Shown here one piece after another: positions 14,601 to 23,985 of a DNA stretch of 39,103 bases. Source of the DNA: an uncultured Eubacteriales bacterium (GTDB taxonomy: Bacteria; Bacillota; Clostridia; Oscillospirales; Acutalibacteraceae). The translations under genes and the position numbers were made by a program. The notes under the pieces are model-generated. The model saw nothing but the letters and a program-made list of their open reading frames with translations. It did not search any database and was not told the DNA's origin. Each line of letters opens with the position of its first letter. Positions within the stretch are counted from its first letter, which is position 1. The stretch lies in NCBI GenBank assembly GCA_949299505.1, contig CASGAS010000025.1, positions 1 to 39,103 on the forward strand, read 5' to 3'.

Positions 14601-16322
14601 TCAGTCAATCCCCAAAATACGCTCCATGTCCGCGCCGATGCGCGCCGCTTTTTCGTCGGCGGCCGCTTCGTTTTCGGCGACGGAGGTGATATAGACCTTG
14701 ATTTTCGGCTCCGTGCCGGAGGGGCGCACAATCACGCCGTCCGCGCCGGAAAGCCGGTAGCTTAAGACGTTCGACCGCGGCAAATCAATCGGCGTTTTTG
14801 TTCCGGACACAAGGTCGGTCGTCTCCCGCGACGCGTAGTCGGAAATGCTCGTGACCGCCGCGCCCGCAATAGCCTTGGGCGGGTCTTGGCGCAGCGTTTC
14901 CATCATCGCCTGCATTTTTTCCATGCCGGACGCGCCCTCGAACCCGAAATTCAGGACGCTGTTGCGGTACATGCCGTAGCGCCGGTAGAGGCTCTGCATA
15001 AATTCGTAAAGGCTCATGCCCTTCGCCTTGTAATACGCCGCCATTTCGCAGATGAGCATCGACGCGACGACCGCGTCCTTATCGCGCGCGTGCGTGCCGC
15101 GCAGATAGCCATAGGATTCCTCCATACCGAGCACAAACCGGTCGGCCTCGCCCGCCGCCTCGAGCTTGGTGACAAGCTCGCCGATATACTTAAAGCCGGT
15201 CAGCAAATCGGCGGTCTGTGCGCCGTAATGCGCCGCGATTTCCGAGACCAGGCGCGTGGTCACAATGGTCTTGACGACGACGGGCGCCTGCGGAAGCCTG
15301 CTTTGCGCCTGCAGGGAGGAGAGCACATATTCGGTCAGCATCGCGCCGACCTCGTTGCCGGTCATCAGCCTGTATTCCCCGCCGTCGCGCACCGCGATGC
15401 CCACGCGGTCGCAGTCCGGGTCGGTCGCCAAAAGCAGGTCGGCGGGATGTTCCTCGGCCAGCGCCATGGCGCGCTCGAACGCCTGGCGGATTTCCGGGTT
15501 CGGGTACGGGCAGGTCGGGAAATTCCCGTCCGGGTACTCCTGCTCGGGCACGACGGTCACGTCCCGCACGCCGATGCGGCCGAGCACCTCGCGCACGGGC
15601 TTGTTGCCGGTGCCGTTTAACGGCGTATAGATGACGGAAAGGTCCGTGCTTTTTGCCACGCCGGGGTTGACCTGCGCATGGAGTACCGCCTCGTAAAACG
15701 CTTCAAACAGGTCCCTGCCGATATAGGAAATCTGCCCGTTTTGGACCGCGCAGTCAAAATCCACGGTCTTCGCGCCCGAGAACATGTCGACCTTTTGAAT
15801 ATAATCGTAGGTTTTCGCCGCCGCCTCGTCGGTCATCTGGTAGCCGTTCGGGTCGTAGCATTTGTAGCCGTTGTATTGGGCGGGGTTGTGGCTCGCCGTC
15901 AGAATAATGCCGGAGCTGCAGTGCAGCTGCCGCACCGCAAAGGAGAGCATCGGCGTGGGGACAAGCTCCGGGTACAGATAGACCCGAACGCCGTTCGCCG
16001 CAAGGACGCTCGCCGCCGAACGTGCAAACACGTCGGATTTGATACGCGAATCATAGGCTATGGCCACCGAGGGCGCGTCAAACTCCGCATTGAGGTAGTC
16101 GGCAAGCCCCTGTGTCGCCTGGTTGACGGTATAAATATTCATCCGGTTCGTGCCCGCGCCAATCACGCCGCGCAGGCCCGCCGTGCCGAATTCCAGATTC
16201 TTATAAAACCGGTCGAGAATCGCTTCCTCGTCGCCTTGTATGGATGCCAGCTCCGGCTGCAGGTCCGCGTCCGCCGTAGCCTTTTCGCACCAAAGGGCAT
16301 AGAGCGCATGGATATCGTTCAT
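14601..16322 (-). CDS. Phosphoglucomutase / phosphomannomutase (alpha-D-phosphohexomutase)
   Basis: A 573-residue alpha-D-phosphohexomutase of the bacterial PgcA type, interconverting hexose 1- and 6-phosphates. All four active-site loops are visible: the phosphoserine loop GIILTASHNPAQYNGYK with Ser144, the metal loop ATDPDCDRVGIA (residues 299-310), the sugar-binding loop GMEESYGY, and the phosphate-binding loop RPSGTEPKIKVY near the C-terminus. N-terminal LEFGTAGLRGVIGAGTNRMN is typical of the PgcA branch. The ATG at 16322 follows GGGAGG; the frame is open upstream but only into intergenic sequence. It has its own promoter. Glucose 1-phosphate supply for envelope glycans or glycogen is the probable role; the GH13 and fucose genes of the window would feed the same sugar-phosphate pool. 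Confidence 0.94.
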   Translation of the reverse strand: MNDIHALYALWCEKATADADLQPELASIQGDEEAILDRFYKNLEFGTAGLRGVIGAGTNRMNIYTVNQATQGLADYLNAEFDAPSVAIAYDSRIKSDVFARSAASVLAANGVRVYLYPELVPTPMLSFAVRQLHCSSGIILTASHNPAQYNGYKCYDPNGYQMTDEAAAKTYDYIQKVDMFSGAKTVDFDCAVQNGQISYIGRDLFEAFYEAVLHAQVNPGVAKSTDLSVIYTPLNGTGNKPVREVLGRIGVRDVTVVPEQEYPDGNFPTCPYPNPEIRQAFERAMALAEEHPADLLLATDPDCDRVGIAVRDGGEYRLMTGNEVGAMLTEYVLSSLQAQSRLPQAPVVVKTIVTTRLVSEIAAHYGAQTADLLTGFKYIGELVTKLEAAGEADRFVLGMEESYGYLRGTHARDKDAVVASMLICEMAAYYKAKGMSLYEFMQSLYRRYGMYRNSVLNFGFEGASGMEKMQAMMETLRQDPPKAIAGAAVTSISDYASRETTDLVSGTKTPIDLPRSNVLSYRLSGADGVIVRPSGTEPKIKVYITSVAENEAAADEKAARIGADMERILGID

Positions 16323-16352
16323 GGCAAAGGCCTCCCTTTCGATATTGATTTT

Positions 16353-16381
16353 AGTATACTCTATTTCCCAAAAGAACGCAA
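16353..16381 (-). promoter_or_regulatory. Candidate sigma-A promoter for pgm
   Basis: TTGCGT (16381-16376), 17 nt, TATACT (16358-16353), about 30 nt upstream of the start codon. Confidence 0.6.
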
Positions 16382-16402
16382 ATAAAATCTGTCGAAGCCC
16401 CC

Positions 16403-16435
16403 GCACAAAAAAAGGCGGACCGTTTTCGGTCCGCC
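16403..16435 (-). terminator. Rho-independent terminator of the exported-protein gene
   Basis: 9-bp stem GGCGGACCG / CGGTCCGCC (16414-16435) with a TTTT/AAAA loop, followed on the minus strand by seven T. Confidence 0.9.
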
Positions 16436-16452
16436 CCGTTTGCCGGCCGGTA

Positions 16453-17052
16453 TTATACGCCGACGGTATACACAACGCTGCCCTCCATATCGTAGCAAAC
16501 CATGCTTTCAAGCTCCATGTTGCCGGACGGCAGCACAAACGCTCTTGCAAACGGTTCCAGCGAACAGGCGTAGCTTTCCTCCACCAGACGTCCGGTTTGC
16601 CAGTCGCGCAGGCGGTAATCGATTCGCGCGATGCCCAACTGATTTGCGGAAAACAGGAAGCCGGTGGGCGTCTCTTCCCCGTCGCCGTTTTCCAGCACGG
16701 CGCAGACAAAGCCGACAGGCGTATCGGCGGTGTAATGCGCGTCCACCACGCACCGCGAAAGGCTGGTGGAAAGGTACGGCTGGTGGTGAATCAAAAACAT
16801 CTCAGCGGCGTCCTTTGCACCGTCTGCGGCGATATAGGTCATAAAGCTCCCCTTTTTGTTTTCTCTGTAGGGGAACGCGTCGGCCTGCCGGAAGGTGTCC
16901 GCCTGCACCCGGCTCTCACGGGGGAAGCCTGCTTTCACGTTTTCCAGCGGCGTTGAAGCCGCATATGCGCGGCCGGTATATGCGCCGAAGCATAAGGCGG
17001 TCAGCAGCACGACGGCCGTGCTGAGCAACGCCCATTTTCTTGCTTTTTTCAT
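16453..17052 (-). CDS. Exported protein of unknown function
   Basis: A 199-residue protein with a clear Sec signal peptide: KKARKW, a hydrophobic core, and a likely AYA|A cleavage near residue 31. The mature part has no family I recognise. It contains MFLIHHQPYLSTSLSRCVVDAHY, a region FVCAVLENGDGEETPTGFLFSANQLGIARIDYRLRDW (split here by eye into beta-rich strands), and two Cys (in SRCVVD and ESYACS), so a disulfide is conceivable. The ATG at 17052 lies 7 nt after GGGGGG; an alternative ATG at 17076 would add eight residues. It is monocistronic, with an extended -10 promoter upstream and a strong terminator downstream. Its codons are less GC-rich at third positions than its neighbours, a weak hint of different origin. 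Confidence 0.75.
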   Translation of the reverse strand: MKKARKWALLSTAVVLLTALCFGAYTGRAYAASTPLENVKAGFPRESRVQADTFRQADAFPYRENKKGSFMTYIAADGAKDAAEMFLIHHQPYLSTSLSRCVVDAHYTADTPVGFVCAVLENGDGEETPTGFLFSANQLGIARIDYRLRDWQTGRLVEESYACSLEPFARAFVLPSGNMELESMVCYDMEGSVVYTVGV

Positions 17053-17126
17053 TGTGTTACCCCCCGTAAAAAACATGCCTATTTTCCTCAACACAAAATC
17101 GAGCCTACCACCTCCATTCTGCTTTC

Positions 17127-17134
17127 ATTATACC
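17127..17134 (-). promoter_or_regulatory. Candidate extended -10 promoter for the exported-protein gene
   Basis: TGGTATAAT on the minus strand (consensus TATAAT at 17132-17127 plus TG extension) in a very AT-rich stretch, with no good -35 at 16-18 nt. Confidence 0.45.
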
Positions 17135-17204
17135 ATATAAAAATTTTTTATGCTTTCAAATTTTTATATTGAAATTGTCTACAATTTAGTCAAAATGCTT
17201 GCGT

Positions 17205-17233
17205 TTGCACTTTTTTGCCGAATATGATAGAAT
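17205..17233 (+). promoter_or_regulatory. Candidate sigma-A promoter for comM
   Basis: TTGCAC (17205-17210), 17 nt, TAGAAT (17228-17233), 29 nt upstream of the start codon. Confidence 0.55.
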
Positions 17234-17262
17234 GGTGCCATATGAATTTAGGGGGTGCGGGC

Positions 17263-18698
17263 ATGTTTGCAAGCGTCAGCAGCGTCGGCCTTTTCGGGCT
17301 GGAGGCCTATCTTGTATCGGTGGAGGCGGATATTTCCGCGGGACTGCCGCGCTTTGATATGGTGGGTCTGCCAGACACGGCGGTTTCGGAAAGCCGCGAG
17401 CGCGTGCGCGCCGCCATCCACAACTGCCGGCTCGACTTCCCGGTTTCGCGCATCACGATAAACCTTGCCCCCGCGGACGTCCGCAAGGAGGGACCTGTTT
17501 ACGACCTGCCCGTGCTCATCGCCCTTTTGAAGGCGACCGGGCAGCTTGCCTGCGACACGGCCGGGCGCGCCTTTGTCGGCGAGCTCTCCCTAAACGGCGA
17601 GGTCCGCCGCATCAACGGCGTGCCGTCTACCCCGTGCGCACCGTGGAGGCGCTGCTTGAGCACCTGCGCGGGGAGCAGGCGCTCGAGCCCGTCACGGCAA
17701 AGGATTATGCGGAATACACCCTGCCGCCGGATTTGCCGGACTTTGCCGACGTCATGGGCCAGCACGAGGCCAAGCGCGCTTTGGAGGTCGCGGCGGCCGG
17801 CGGGCACAACGTCATGATGATCGGCCCGCCCGGGTCCGGAAAAAGCATGCTTGCCAAGCGCATCCCCTCCATTTTGCCCGACATGACATTTGAAGAGGCG
17901 CTGGAGACCACAAACATCTATTCCGTCGCCGGGGCGCTGCCCAAGGACGTTTCGCTTTTGCGCGCAAGGCCGTTCCGCGCGCCCCACCACACCGTTTCCC
18001 CCGCCGGGCTTTCGGGCGGCGGCGCGGTGCCGCACCCGGGCGAAATTTCGCTTGCGCACAACGGCGTGCTGTTTTTAGACGAGCTGCCGGAGTTTTCGCG
18101 CACCGCCATGGAAATCATGCGCCAGCCCATTGAGGACGGCAAAATCACCATCGCGCGCGTGGCGGCGACCTTTTCCTACCCGTGCTCGGTCATGCTCGTC
18201 TGCGCAATGAACCCCTGCCCGTGCGGATTTTACGGGCACCCGACGCACAAGTGCACCTGCCCGCCCGGCGCGCCGCAGCGTTACCTTTCGCGCGTGTCCG
18301 GCCCGCTTCTGGACCGGCTCGACATCCACGTCGAGGTCCCGCCGGTGGAATTTGACGAGCTGGCGAAAACGGCAAAGGAGGAATCCTCCGCCGCCATCCG
18401 CAAACGCGTGGAGGCCGCGCGCGCCATACAGCAGGAACGCTTTGCCGGGACCGCCGTCCCCTGCAACGCCAAAATGGACGCCGCCATGACGCGGAAATTC
18501 TGCACGCCCACGCCCGCCGCGGCGCATCTGCTCAAGCAGGTCTTTGAACGGCTAGGGCTTTCGGCGCGCGCCTACGACAAAATCCTGCGCGTTGCGCGCA
18601 CCGTCGCCGACCTGGCCGGCGACGAGCAAATCGACGTGCCCCACATTTCCGAAGCGGTGCAGTACCGCAGCCTTGACCGGAAATTCTGGAGCGTATAA
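17263..18698 (+). pseudogene. comM: ComM/YifB Mg-chelatase-like AAA+ ATPase, disrupted by deletion and frameshift
   Basis: Two pieces of one ComM/YifB protein lie in different frames. Piece 1 starts at ATG 17263 (MFASVSSVGLFG) and runs through the N-terminal LonC-like domain to GELSLNGEVRRINGV near 17622. Piece 2, in another frame, starts with AVYPVRTVEALLEHL near 17622 and continues to the end: Walker A GPPGSGKSMLAKR, Walker B LFLDELPEFSR, the zinc-like CAMNPCPCGFYGHP motif, and the C-terminal Mg-chelatase C domain. The family normally has about 30-35 residues between these points, and total length here is 1436 nt, not a multiple of three, against roughly 1520-1545 nt expected. So about 90-110 nt appear lost with a frame change. 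A GTG at 17634 heads piece 2 but has no ribosome binding site. A true mutation or an assembly error are both possible. Confidence 0.85.
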
Positions 18699-18708
18699 TG
18701 CAAAGCAA

Positions 18709-18740
18709 AACGCCCCCGCTTTTCGCGGGGACGTTTTTTG
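18709..18740. terminator. Bidirectional terminator between comM and the V-ATPase operon
   Basis: Stem AACGCCCCCGC / GCGGGGACGTT (one C-A mismatch) around a TTTTC loop, with TTTTTTG after it on the plus strand and TTTTGCTTTG on the minus strand. Confidence 0.8.
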
Positions 18741-18743
18741 CCC

Positions 18744-19370
18744 TTATTCGTCTTCGGCCGCGGCGCGCTGCTTCGTGCTTTTGACGACCTTTAAGCGGGT
18801 GAAATCCTCCCGCTCTTTTTCGTCGAGCGCCTCCGTAATAAACTTGACCGTCGCCTCAAACTGCGGAATCAGGATATTCTGGAGGGCGTTCGCGCGTTTC
18901 TGCGTCTTTTTCACGGCGTCCGCCAGGCGGAAAATGGACGCCTGCATTTCGGCCAGGCGCACCGTAAGCGCCTTTGCCTCGTTGAATTTCTGGAACGCTT
19001 CGTCCAGATAGGAATTGGTCCGGTGAAAGCCGTAATGCGGTTCCGCCGTGCGCTCCGGCAGGGAAAGCTGCGGAATTTCAACGCCCATTACGCTTTTGCC
19101 GCGCACAAGAAGCGCCGTTTCCACCGGCACGCTGCGCGCAAAATGGCCGCAAAGTCCCAGCGTGATGTTCGCCAGGCGCAGCGCTTCGTATGCCGCGCGG
19201 TACACGTCGCCAATCTGCGACTCGACCTGCCGCGCCTCGTCCACAAGCTGCATCATCTCGCGCACCAGGATGCTTCTTTTGCGGTCCATAAGCTCAAACC
19301 CCATGCGCGCAAGCTCCAGCGACTTCTGCGTCGCCATCAGGTTCGCCTTGGTCGGGAAAACCTGTGCCAT
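18744..19370 (-). CDS. ntpD: V-type ATPase subunit D (central rotor shaft)
   Basis: A 208-residue protein of the V/A-ATPase subunit D family, the long coiled-coil shaft turning inside the A3B3 head. The N-terminus FPTKANLMATQKSLELARMGFELMDRKRSIL and the C-terminal KKTQKRANALQNILIPQFEATVKFITEALDEKEREDFTRLKVVK match the two antiparallel helices of the family. Length is normal. It is the last gene of the operon, 34 nt after ntpB, with AGGAGGTG before the ATG, and it ends at a bidirectional terminator. Nothing is missing. Confidence 0.96.
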   Translation of the reverse strand: MAQVFPTKANLMATQKSLELARMGFELMDRKRSILVREMMQLVDEARQVESQIGDVYRAAYEALRLANITLGLCGHFARSVPVETALLVRGKSVMGVEIPQLSLPERTAEPHYGFHRTNSYLDEAFQKFNEAKALTVRLAEMQASIFRLADAVKKTQKRANALQNILIPQFEATVKFITEALDEKEREDFTRLKVVKSTKQRAAAEDE

Positions 19371-19404
19371 ACGGCTTCACCTCCTTTTTCGGGGCCGTCC
19401 GATC

Positions 19405-20778
19405 TTATTCGTTGCCCGTGTAGTGCTCCGCCAGCGTCTTTTCGTCCACGCGGTCGAGCATGCGCCGCGGCAGCATGGACAAAAGCGACCACCCAAGGTC
19501 GAGCGTCTCGTCCATCGACCGGTTCTCCGTGAAGCTCTGGTTCAAAAACTGCGCTTCAAACGCCCGGCCGAATTCCATCAGCAGCTTGTCGTCGGCGGAA
19601 AGCTCCTCCTCCCCGATAACGGAGGCCAGCGCCTTGGCGTCCTGCACCTTGGCGTAGGAGGCCAGCAGCTGGTTGGAAAGGTCCGCGTGGTCGGCGCGCG
19701 TAAAGCCCGCGCCGATGCCGTCCTTCATCAGACGCGACAGGCTCGGCAAAACGTCGACGGGCGGGTACACGCCCTTGTAGTCAAGGTCGCGCCCCAAGAC
19801 AATCTGCCCCTCCGTAATGTAGCCCGTTAAGTCCGGGATGGGGTGGGTGATGTCGTCGTTGGGCATGGTGAGAATGGGAATCTGCGTCACGGAACCCTCG
19901 ACGCCCTTGAGCATGCCCGCGCGCTCGTAAATCGACGCAAGGTCGGAATACAGATAGCCCGGAAAGCCCTTGCGGCCGGGGATTTCGCCCTTGGAGCCCG
20001 AAAACTCCCGCAGCGCCTCGGCGTAAGAGGTCATGTCGGTCAAAATAACCAGAATGTGCATGTGGCGCGTAAACGCCAGGTACTCGGCGATGGTCAGCGC
20101 CACGCGCGGGGTCATAATGCGCTCGACGATGGGGTCGTTCGCCAGGTTCAAGAGCATGACCACGCGGTGCATGACGTTCGCCTCTTCAAAGGAGGCGCGG
20201 AAATACTGCGCCACGTCGTTTTTGACGCCCATCGCCGCAAACACGACCGCGAAATCGCTGCCGTCGGCGGTAGAGGCCTGCCGCACGATTTGCACGGCAA
20301 GCTCGTTGTGCTTCATGCCCGAGCCCGAGAAAATGGGCAGCTTCTGCCCGCGGATAAGCGTCGCTAACGCGTCGATGGAGGAAATGCCCGTATGGATATA
20401 GTTGCGCGGATATTCACGCGAAACGGGGTTAATCGGCGACCCGTTCACCTCGCGCACCTCGGCGGGGAACACCTCGCCCATACCGTCTATGGGTCTGCCC
20501 AGGCCGTCGAACACGCGGCCCAGAATTTCGGGCGACAGCGGAATTTCCATCGGGCGGCCGGTAAAGACCGTCTCGGTATTCGCCATCGAAATGCCGCGGG
20601 TGCCCTCAAACACCTGCACCGAAACCTCGTCGCCGTCAATTTTGACCACGCGGCCCGTGCGCGCCGTACCGTCAGAAAGGCGCATCTGCACGATTTCTTC
20701 ATTGGCAGCCTTTTCCACGCCCGAAAGCGTGGCCAGCGACCCGTTGACGCCGCTGAGCTTCAAATGCCGAACCAGCAT
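19405..20778 (-). CDS. ntpB: V-type ATPase subunit B (regulatory nucleotide-binding)
   Basis: A 457-residue subunit B of a bacterial V/A-type ATPase. It carries the non-catalytic nucleotide site and lacks a true Walker A lysine loop, as expected ([15 protein letters not shown] replaces GxxxxGKT). Family segments: [87 protein letters not shown] and [18 protein letters not shown]. It follows ntpA by 14 nt with AAAGGAGGG before the ATG. Length and motifs are typical. Confidence 0.97.
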   Translation of the reverse strand: MLVRHLKLSGVNGSLATLSGVEKAANEEIVQMRLSDGTARTGRVVKIDGDEVSVQVFEGTRGISMANTETVFTGRPMEIPLSPEILGRVFDGLGRPIDGMGEVFPAEVREVNGSPINPVSREYPRNYIHTGISSIDALATLIRGQKLPIFSGSGMKHNELAVQIVRQASTADGSDFAVVFAAMGVKNDVAQYFRASFEEANVMHRVVMLLNLANDPIVERIMTPRVALTIAEYLAFTRHMHILVILTDMTSYAEALREFSGSKGEIPGRKGFPGYLYSDLASIYERAGMLKGVEGSVTQIPILTMPNDDITHPIPDLTGYITEGQIVLGRDLDYKGVYPPVDVLPSLSRLMKDGIGAGFTRADHADLSNQLLASYAKVQDAKALASVIGEEELSADDKLLMEFGRAFEAQFLNQSFTENRSMDETLDLGWSLLSMLPRRMLDRVDEKTLAEHYTGNE

Positions 20779-20792
20779 ACCGCACCCTCCTT

Positions 20793-22547
20793 TCAGCGCA
20801 GGACGCCGTCTATGGCGGCGTCAATCTCCCGGATGTACGCGTCGAACAAATCGAGGCGGTCGTTCGGGATGTCATACTTCATTTTTGTAAGTTTGTCGAA
20901 AATACCGGTCTTCAGCAGAACGGAAATGGGAATCTGCTTGGCGACGACCTCTTTTGCGCGGTGATGCAGGTGCAAAATGGTGTGCATCATTTGGAACTGC
21001 TTGTCAAGCGGGACAAAGGTGTCCTCCGCGTGGAAAGCGTTCTGCTGCAGGAACCCGACGCGGATGACTCGCGCGGTCTCCATGACAAGCTTCTGGTCGT
21101 CGGGCAGCACGTCCGCGCCGATAAGCTTGACGATTTCCATAAGCGCGTTTTCTTCCTGCAAAAGCGCGCACAGCTCGTCGCGGTCACCGGAAAACTCGGG
21201 CGATACGTTGTCGCGGTACCAGTTTTGCAGCTCGCCGGTATATTCGCTGTAGGACAGCGACCAGTTGATTGCCGGATAGTGGCGCGCATACGCCAGCGAC
21301 TTATCCAGCGCCCAGAAGCAGCGCGTAAAGCGCTTGGTGTTCTGGGTAACCGGCTCGGAAAAGTCGGAGCCCTGCGGGGACACGGCGCCAATGAGCGTAA
21401 CCGAGCCCTCGCGCTGCCCCAGCGTTTCGACCCGTCCGGCGCGCTCGTAAAACTCCGACAGGCGCGACGGCAGGTACGCCGGGAAGCCCTCGTCGGCGGG
21501 CATTTCCTCCAGACGGCCGGAAATTTCGCGCAGCGCCTCCGCCCAGCGGGAGGTCGAATCCGCCATCAGCGCGGTATGGTAGCCCATATCGCGGTAATAT
21601 TCCGCCAGCGTAATGCCGGTATAAATGGACGCCTCGCGCGCCGCAACGGGCATGTTGGACGTGTTTGCAATAAGCACCGTGCGGTCGAGCAGGGGTCTAC
21701 CCGTGCGCGGGTCGGTAAGCTCGGAGAACTCGGTTAAGACCTGCGTCATTTCGTTGCCGCGCTCGCCGCAGCCGACGTAGATGATGATGTCGGCGTCGCA
21801 CCATTTGGCAAGCTGGTGCTGCGTCATGGTTTTGCCGGTGCCGAAGCCGCCGGGAATGGCCGCCGCGCCGCCCTTGGCGACGGGGAACACCGTATCGATA
21901 ACGCGCTGGCCGGTAATCAGCGGCCGGTCCGCGGGCAAACGCTTTTGTACCGGGCGCGGCGTGCGGATGGGCCACGTCTGCGTCAAATTGAGCTCCACCT
22001 CGCGCCCGTCGTCGGTTTGCAGGACCGCCACGGTATCGAGCAGCCGGTACGCCCCGTCGGGCTGCACGCGCTGCACCGTCCCGCTAAGGTCGGGCGAAAG
22101 CATCACGCGGTGCTCAATCGCGTCCGTTTCCGGACAGGTCGCATACACGTCGCCGCCGCAGAGCCGGTCGCCGGCCTGCACGCAGAGGTGCACGTCAAAG
22201 GTCTTTTCCGTATCCAGCGCCGAAAACTGCGCGCCGCGGCCGATGAACGCGCCGAACGCCTGCTCGAGCGCCGGCAGCGGCCGCTGGATGCCGTCGAAAA
22301 TATTGCCCAGCAGCCCGGGCCCGAGCAGCACGCGCATGGCGCTGCCCGTGGCATAAACCGGTTCGCCGACCGTAAGGCCGGCCGTATCCTCATAGACCTG
22401 AATGGTGGTCTGCGCCTTGGTAAGCCCAATGACCTCGCCAATGAGCCGCGCCGTGCCGACATACACCGTCTCCATCATTTGCAGCTGCGTTTCGCCGCGC
22501 ACCGTAACGACCGGGCCGTTGATGCCGTAAATCTGATAAGCCGTCAT
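20793..22547 (-). CDS. ntpA: V-type ATPase catalytic subunit A
   Basis: A 584-residue catalytic subunit. Walker A is GGFGTGKT at residues 233-240, followed by [15 protein letters not shown] with the catalytic Glu, and [24 protein letters not shown] and [27 protein letters not shown] of the family. The subunit-A specific bulge domain (about residues 110-190) is present, which separates it from F-type beta subunits. The ATG overlaps the ntpE stop by 4 nt (ATGA). In the cell it hydrolyses or makes ATP on the cytoplasmic face; anaerobic Clostridia usually run it as an ion pump, though direction cannot be read from sequence. Confidence 0.97.
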   Translation of the reverse strand: MTAYQIYGINGPVVTVRGETQLQMMETVYVGTARLIGEVIGLTKAQTTIQVYEDTAGLTVGEPVYATGSAMRVLLGPGLLGNIFDGIQRPLPALEQAFGAFIGRGAQFSALDTEKTFDVHLCVQAGDRLCGGDVYATCPETDAIEHRVMLSPDLSGTVQRVQPDGAYRLLDTVAVLQTDDGREVELNLTQTWPIRTPRPVQKRLPADRPLITGQRVIDTVFPVAKGGAAAIPGGFGTGKTMTQHQLAKWCDADIIIYVGCGERGNEMTQVLTEFSELTDPRTGRPLLDRTVLIANTSNMPVAAREASIYTGITLAEYYRDMGYHTALMADSTSRWAEALREISGRLEEMPADEGFPAYLPSRLSEFYERAGRVETLGQREGSVTLIGAVSPQGSDFSEPVTQNTKRFTRCFWALDKSLAYARHYPAINWSLSYSEYTGELQNWYRDNVSPEFSGDRDELCALLQEENALMEIVKLIGADVLPDDQKLVMETARVIRVGFLQQNAFHAEDTFVPLDKQFQMMHTILHLHHRAKEVVAKQIPISVLLKTGIFDKLTKMKYDIPNDRLDLFDAYIREIDAAIDGVLR

Positions 22548-23149
22548 ACCTGCTCCTCCTCCAGGGAAAGCCCGGAAACGGCCAGGAACCGCGCTTTCTG
22601 CGTTTCAACGCGCGCGTCGAGCGTATCGTCCGCCAAAAGGCCCTCGCCCGAACGCACCTTCAGCCCGCCGAGCCGAATGGACGCGTCCGCTTCGACGGTC
22701 ACGTCCGCGCCGCAGGCCGCAAGCACCGCGTCCGCAAAGGACAGGTCCTCGGCCCGCAGATACACGGTCGCCGTTTTCCCGCCGACGGCCTGCACCGCCT
22801 TTTTCGCGCTGCTTTGCAGAAACGCCCGATAGCCGTCGGACGCGGTAAACTGCCGCAGACGCTCGCACACACGGTCAAACACCTGCGTCTCCAGCGCCGT
22901 GCGGCGCTCGGTCAGCCGTTTGCGGGAAGCCTCCTCCAAATCGGAAATCTCCCGGTTGAAATCCGCGTTGATGCGCGAAATCTCATACGCCGCATACGCC
23001 TCGCTGCGCGTCTTGGCCTCCTGCTCCAGCGCTCCCAGACGCTGGGCGCGCACCGATTCCGTTTCGCGGTCAATTTTTTCGCACTCCTCGTTTGCCAAAG
23101 ACTGGACGGCGTCCAGAAAAACATTGATTTTGCCGTTCGGAATATCCAA
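22544..23149 (-). CDS. ntpE: V-type ATPase subunit E (peripheral stalk)
   Basis: A 201-residue peripheral-stalk subunit. The first half is a long charged helix rich in Glu, Arg and Ala that pairs with subunit G; the second half is the globular head, with AFLQSSAKKAVQAVGGKTATVYL and DASIRLGGLKVRSGEGLLADDTLDAR, the latter matching the conserved subunit E end (GGxxxxxxDGxxxxxNTLxxR-like). The start is TTG at 23149, following AGGTGAGAGACC; no ATG fits. It lies 26 nt after subunit F and overlaps ntpA. Confidence 0.92.
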   Translation of the reverse strand: MDIPNGKINVFLDAVQSLANEECEKIDRETESVRAQRLGALEQEAKTRSEAYAAYEISRINADFNREISDLEEASRKRLTERRTALETQVFDRVCERLRQFTASDGYRAFLQSSAKKAVQAVGGKTATVYLRAEDLSFADAVLAACGADVTVEADASIRLGGLKVRSGEGLLADDTLDARVETQKARFLAVSGLSLEEEQV

Positions 23150-23175
23150 GGTCTCTCACCTCTTGCCGGCGGGGC

Positions 23176-23481
23176 TCACAAACGGATGCCGACCGCCTCT
23201 TGAATGTACTCGGTAATGCTGCCGGACGTCCCGGCCTCGCTTTCGCCGTCCGGGATTTCCAAAAGCAGCGGCCTGTTTTGCCGCTGCAGCTGCGCGACGG
23301 TCTCCGGGCACGCCTCGCGCACGCCGGCGGTATACAGCACCACGCCGACGTCCTCGTTTCCCGCCGCCTGCCGCAGCGCCGCGTCAAGCTTTTCGGGTTC
23401 GCGCAGACACACGCCCTCCACCCCGGCCAAGCGCATGCCAATAACCGGGTCGACCTTATCGCTGACCAAAAACAGTCGCAT
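23176..23481 (-). CDS. ntpG: V-type ATPase subunit F (rotor, central stalk)
   Basis: A 101-residue protein of the V/A-ATPase subunit F family (NtpG in Enterococcus naming), which binds subunit D in the rotor. It starts MRLFLVSDKVDPVIGMRLAGVEG, the Rossmann-like first strand of the family, with VVLYTAGVREACPE in the middle and a C-terminal SITEYIQEAVGIRL helix. It lies 12 nt after subunit K with GAGGCGG before the ATG. In this operon F comes before E, unlike the E-C-F order of Enterococcus. Confidence 0.92.
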   Translation of the reverse strand: MRLFLVSDKVDPVIGMRLAGVEGVCLREPEKLDAALRQAAGNEDVGVVLYTAGVREACPETVAQLQRQNRPLLLEIPDGESEAGTSGSITEYIQEAVGIRL

Positions 23482-23493
23482 ACCGCCGCCTCG

Positions 23494-23967
23494 TTACAGC
23501 TCGTTGATAATCAGGATGGAAATAACCACGCCGAACAGCGCGATGGATTCCCCCAGAGCCACGAAGATAAGGGACTTACCGAAGGACTTCGGATTTTCCG
23601 CCGTCGCCGCAATGGCCGCCGGGGCAGCCGCCGCCAGCGCAATACCGCCGCCGATGCCCGCAAGACCCGTTACAAGACCCGCCGCCAAAAGGCCCAGGCC
23701 TTTAGAGGAGGTGGCGTCCGCCGCCGCTTCGGCCGTCTCCTGCGTCTGCACGGCTGCCGTATCGGCCGCTTCGGGCATTTCCTCCGCCGCAAAGACGTTA
23801 AACGACAAAACCGACAGCAGCACGACCAGCACGCCGAACACAGCAAGGTTCATGCCTACGGCGCGCTTGGCGCTGCGGCCCTGCGTGCGTTTGCGCACGG
23901 CGGCAAAGGCGGTTGCCAGAAGCGCCGCGGGCGCGGCAATCAGCAAAACATAAAACATAGCGGTCAT
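23494..23967 (-). CDS. ntpK: V-type ATPase subunit K (membrane rotor ring)
   Basis: A 157-residue proteolipid. It has an N-terminal hydrophobic hairpin (about residues 4-22 and 40-60), a 25-residue acidic Ala/Glu/Thr linker (EEMPEAADTAAVQTQETAEA), then the ion-binding c-type hairpin: GLGLLAAGLVTGLAGIGGGIAL and FVALGESIALFGVVISILII. The ion-carrying carboxylate is Glu140. Only the second hairpin looks like a c subunit, so each protomer seems to carry one ion site, unlike four-helix NtpK with two related hairpins. Similar linker forms occur in other Clostridia as far as I recall. Ser after the Glu is seen in some Na+-binding rings, but the usual helix-1 Gln is not visible, so ion choice is open. 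AGGAGGAG precedes the ATG. Confidence 0.93.
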   Translation of the reverse strand: MTAMFYVLLIAAPAALLATAFAAVRKRTQGRSAKRAVGMNLAVFGVLVVLLSVLSFNVFAAEEMPEAADTAAVQTQETAEAAADATSSKGLGLLAAGLVTGLAGIGGGIALAAAAPAAIAATAENPKSFGKSLIFVALGESIALFGVVISILIINEL

Positions 23968-23985
23968 GGTAATCTCCTCCTGAGC

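Noticed and set aside
17634-18698. The 3' part of comM as an independent gene starting at GTG 17634
   Set aside because: There is no ribosome binding site, and the missing N-terminal half is present just upstream in another frame.
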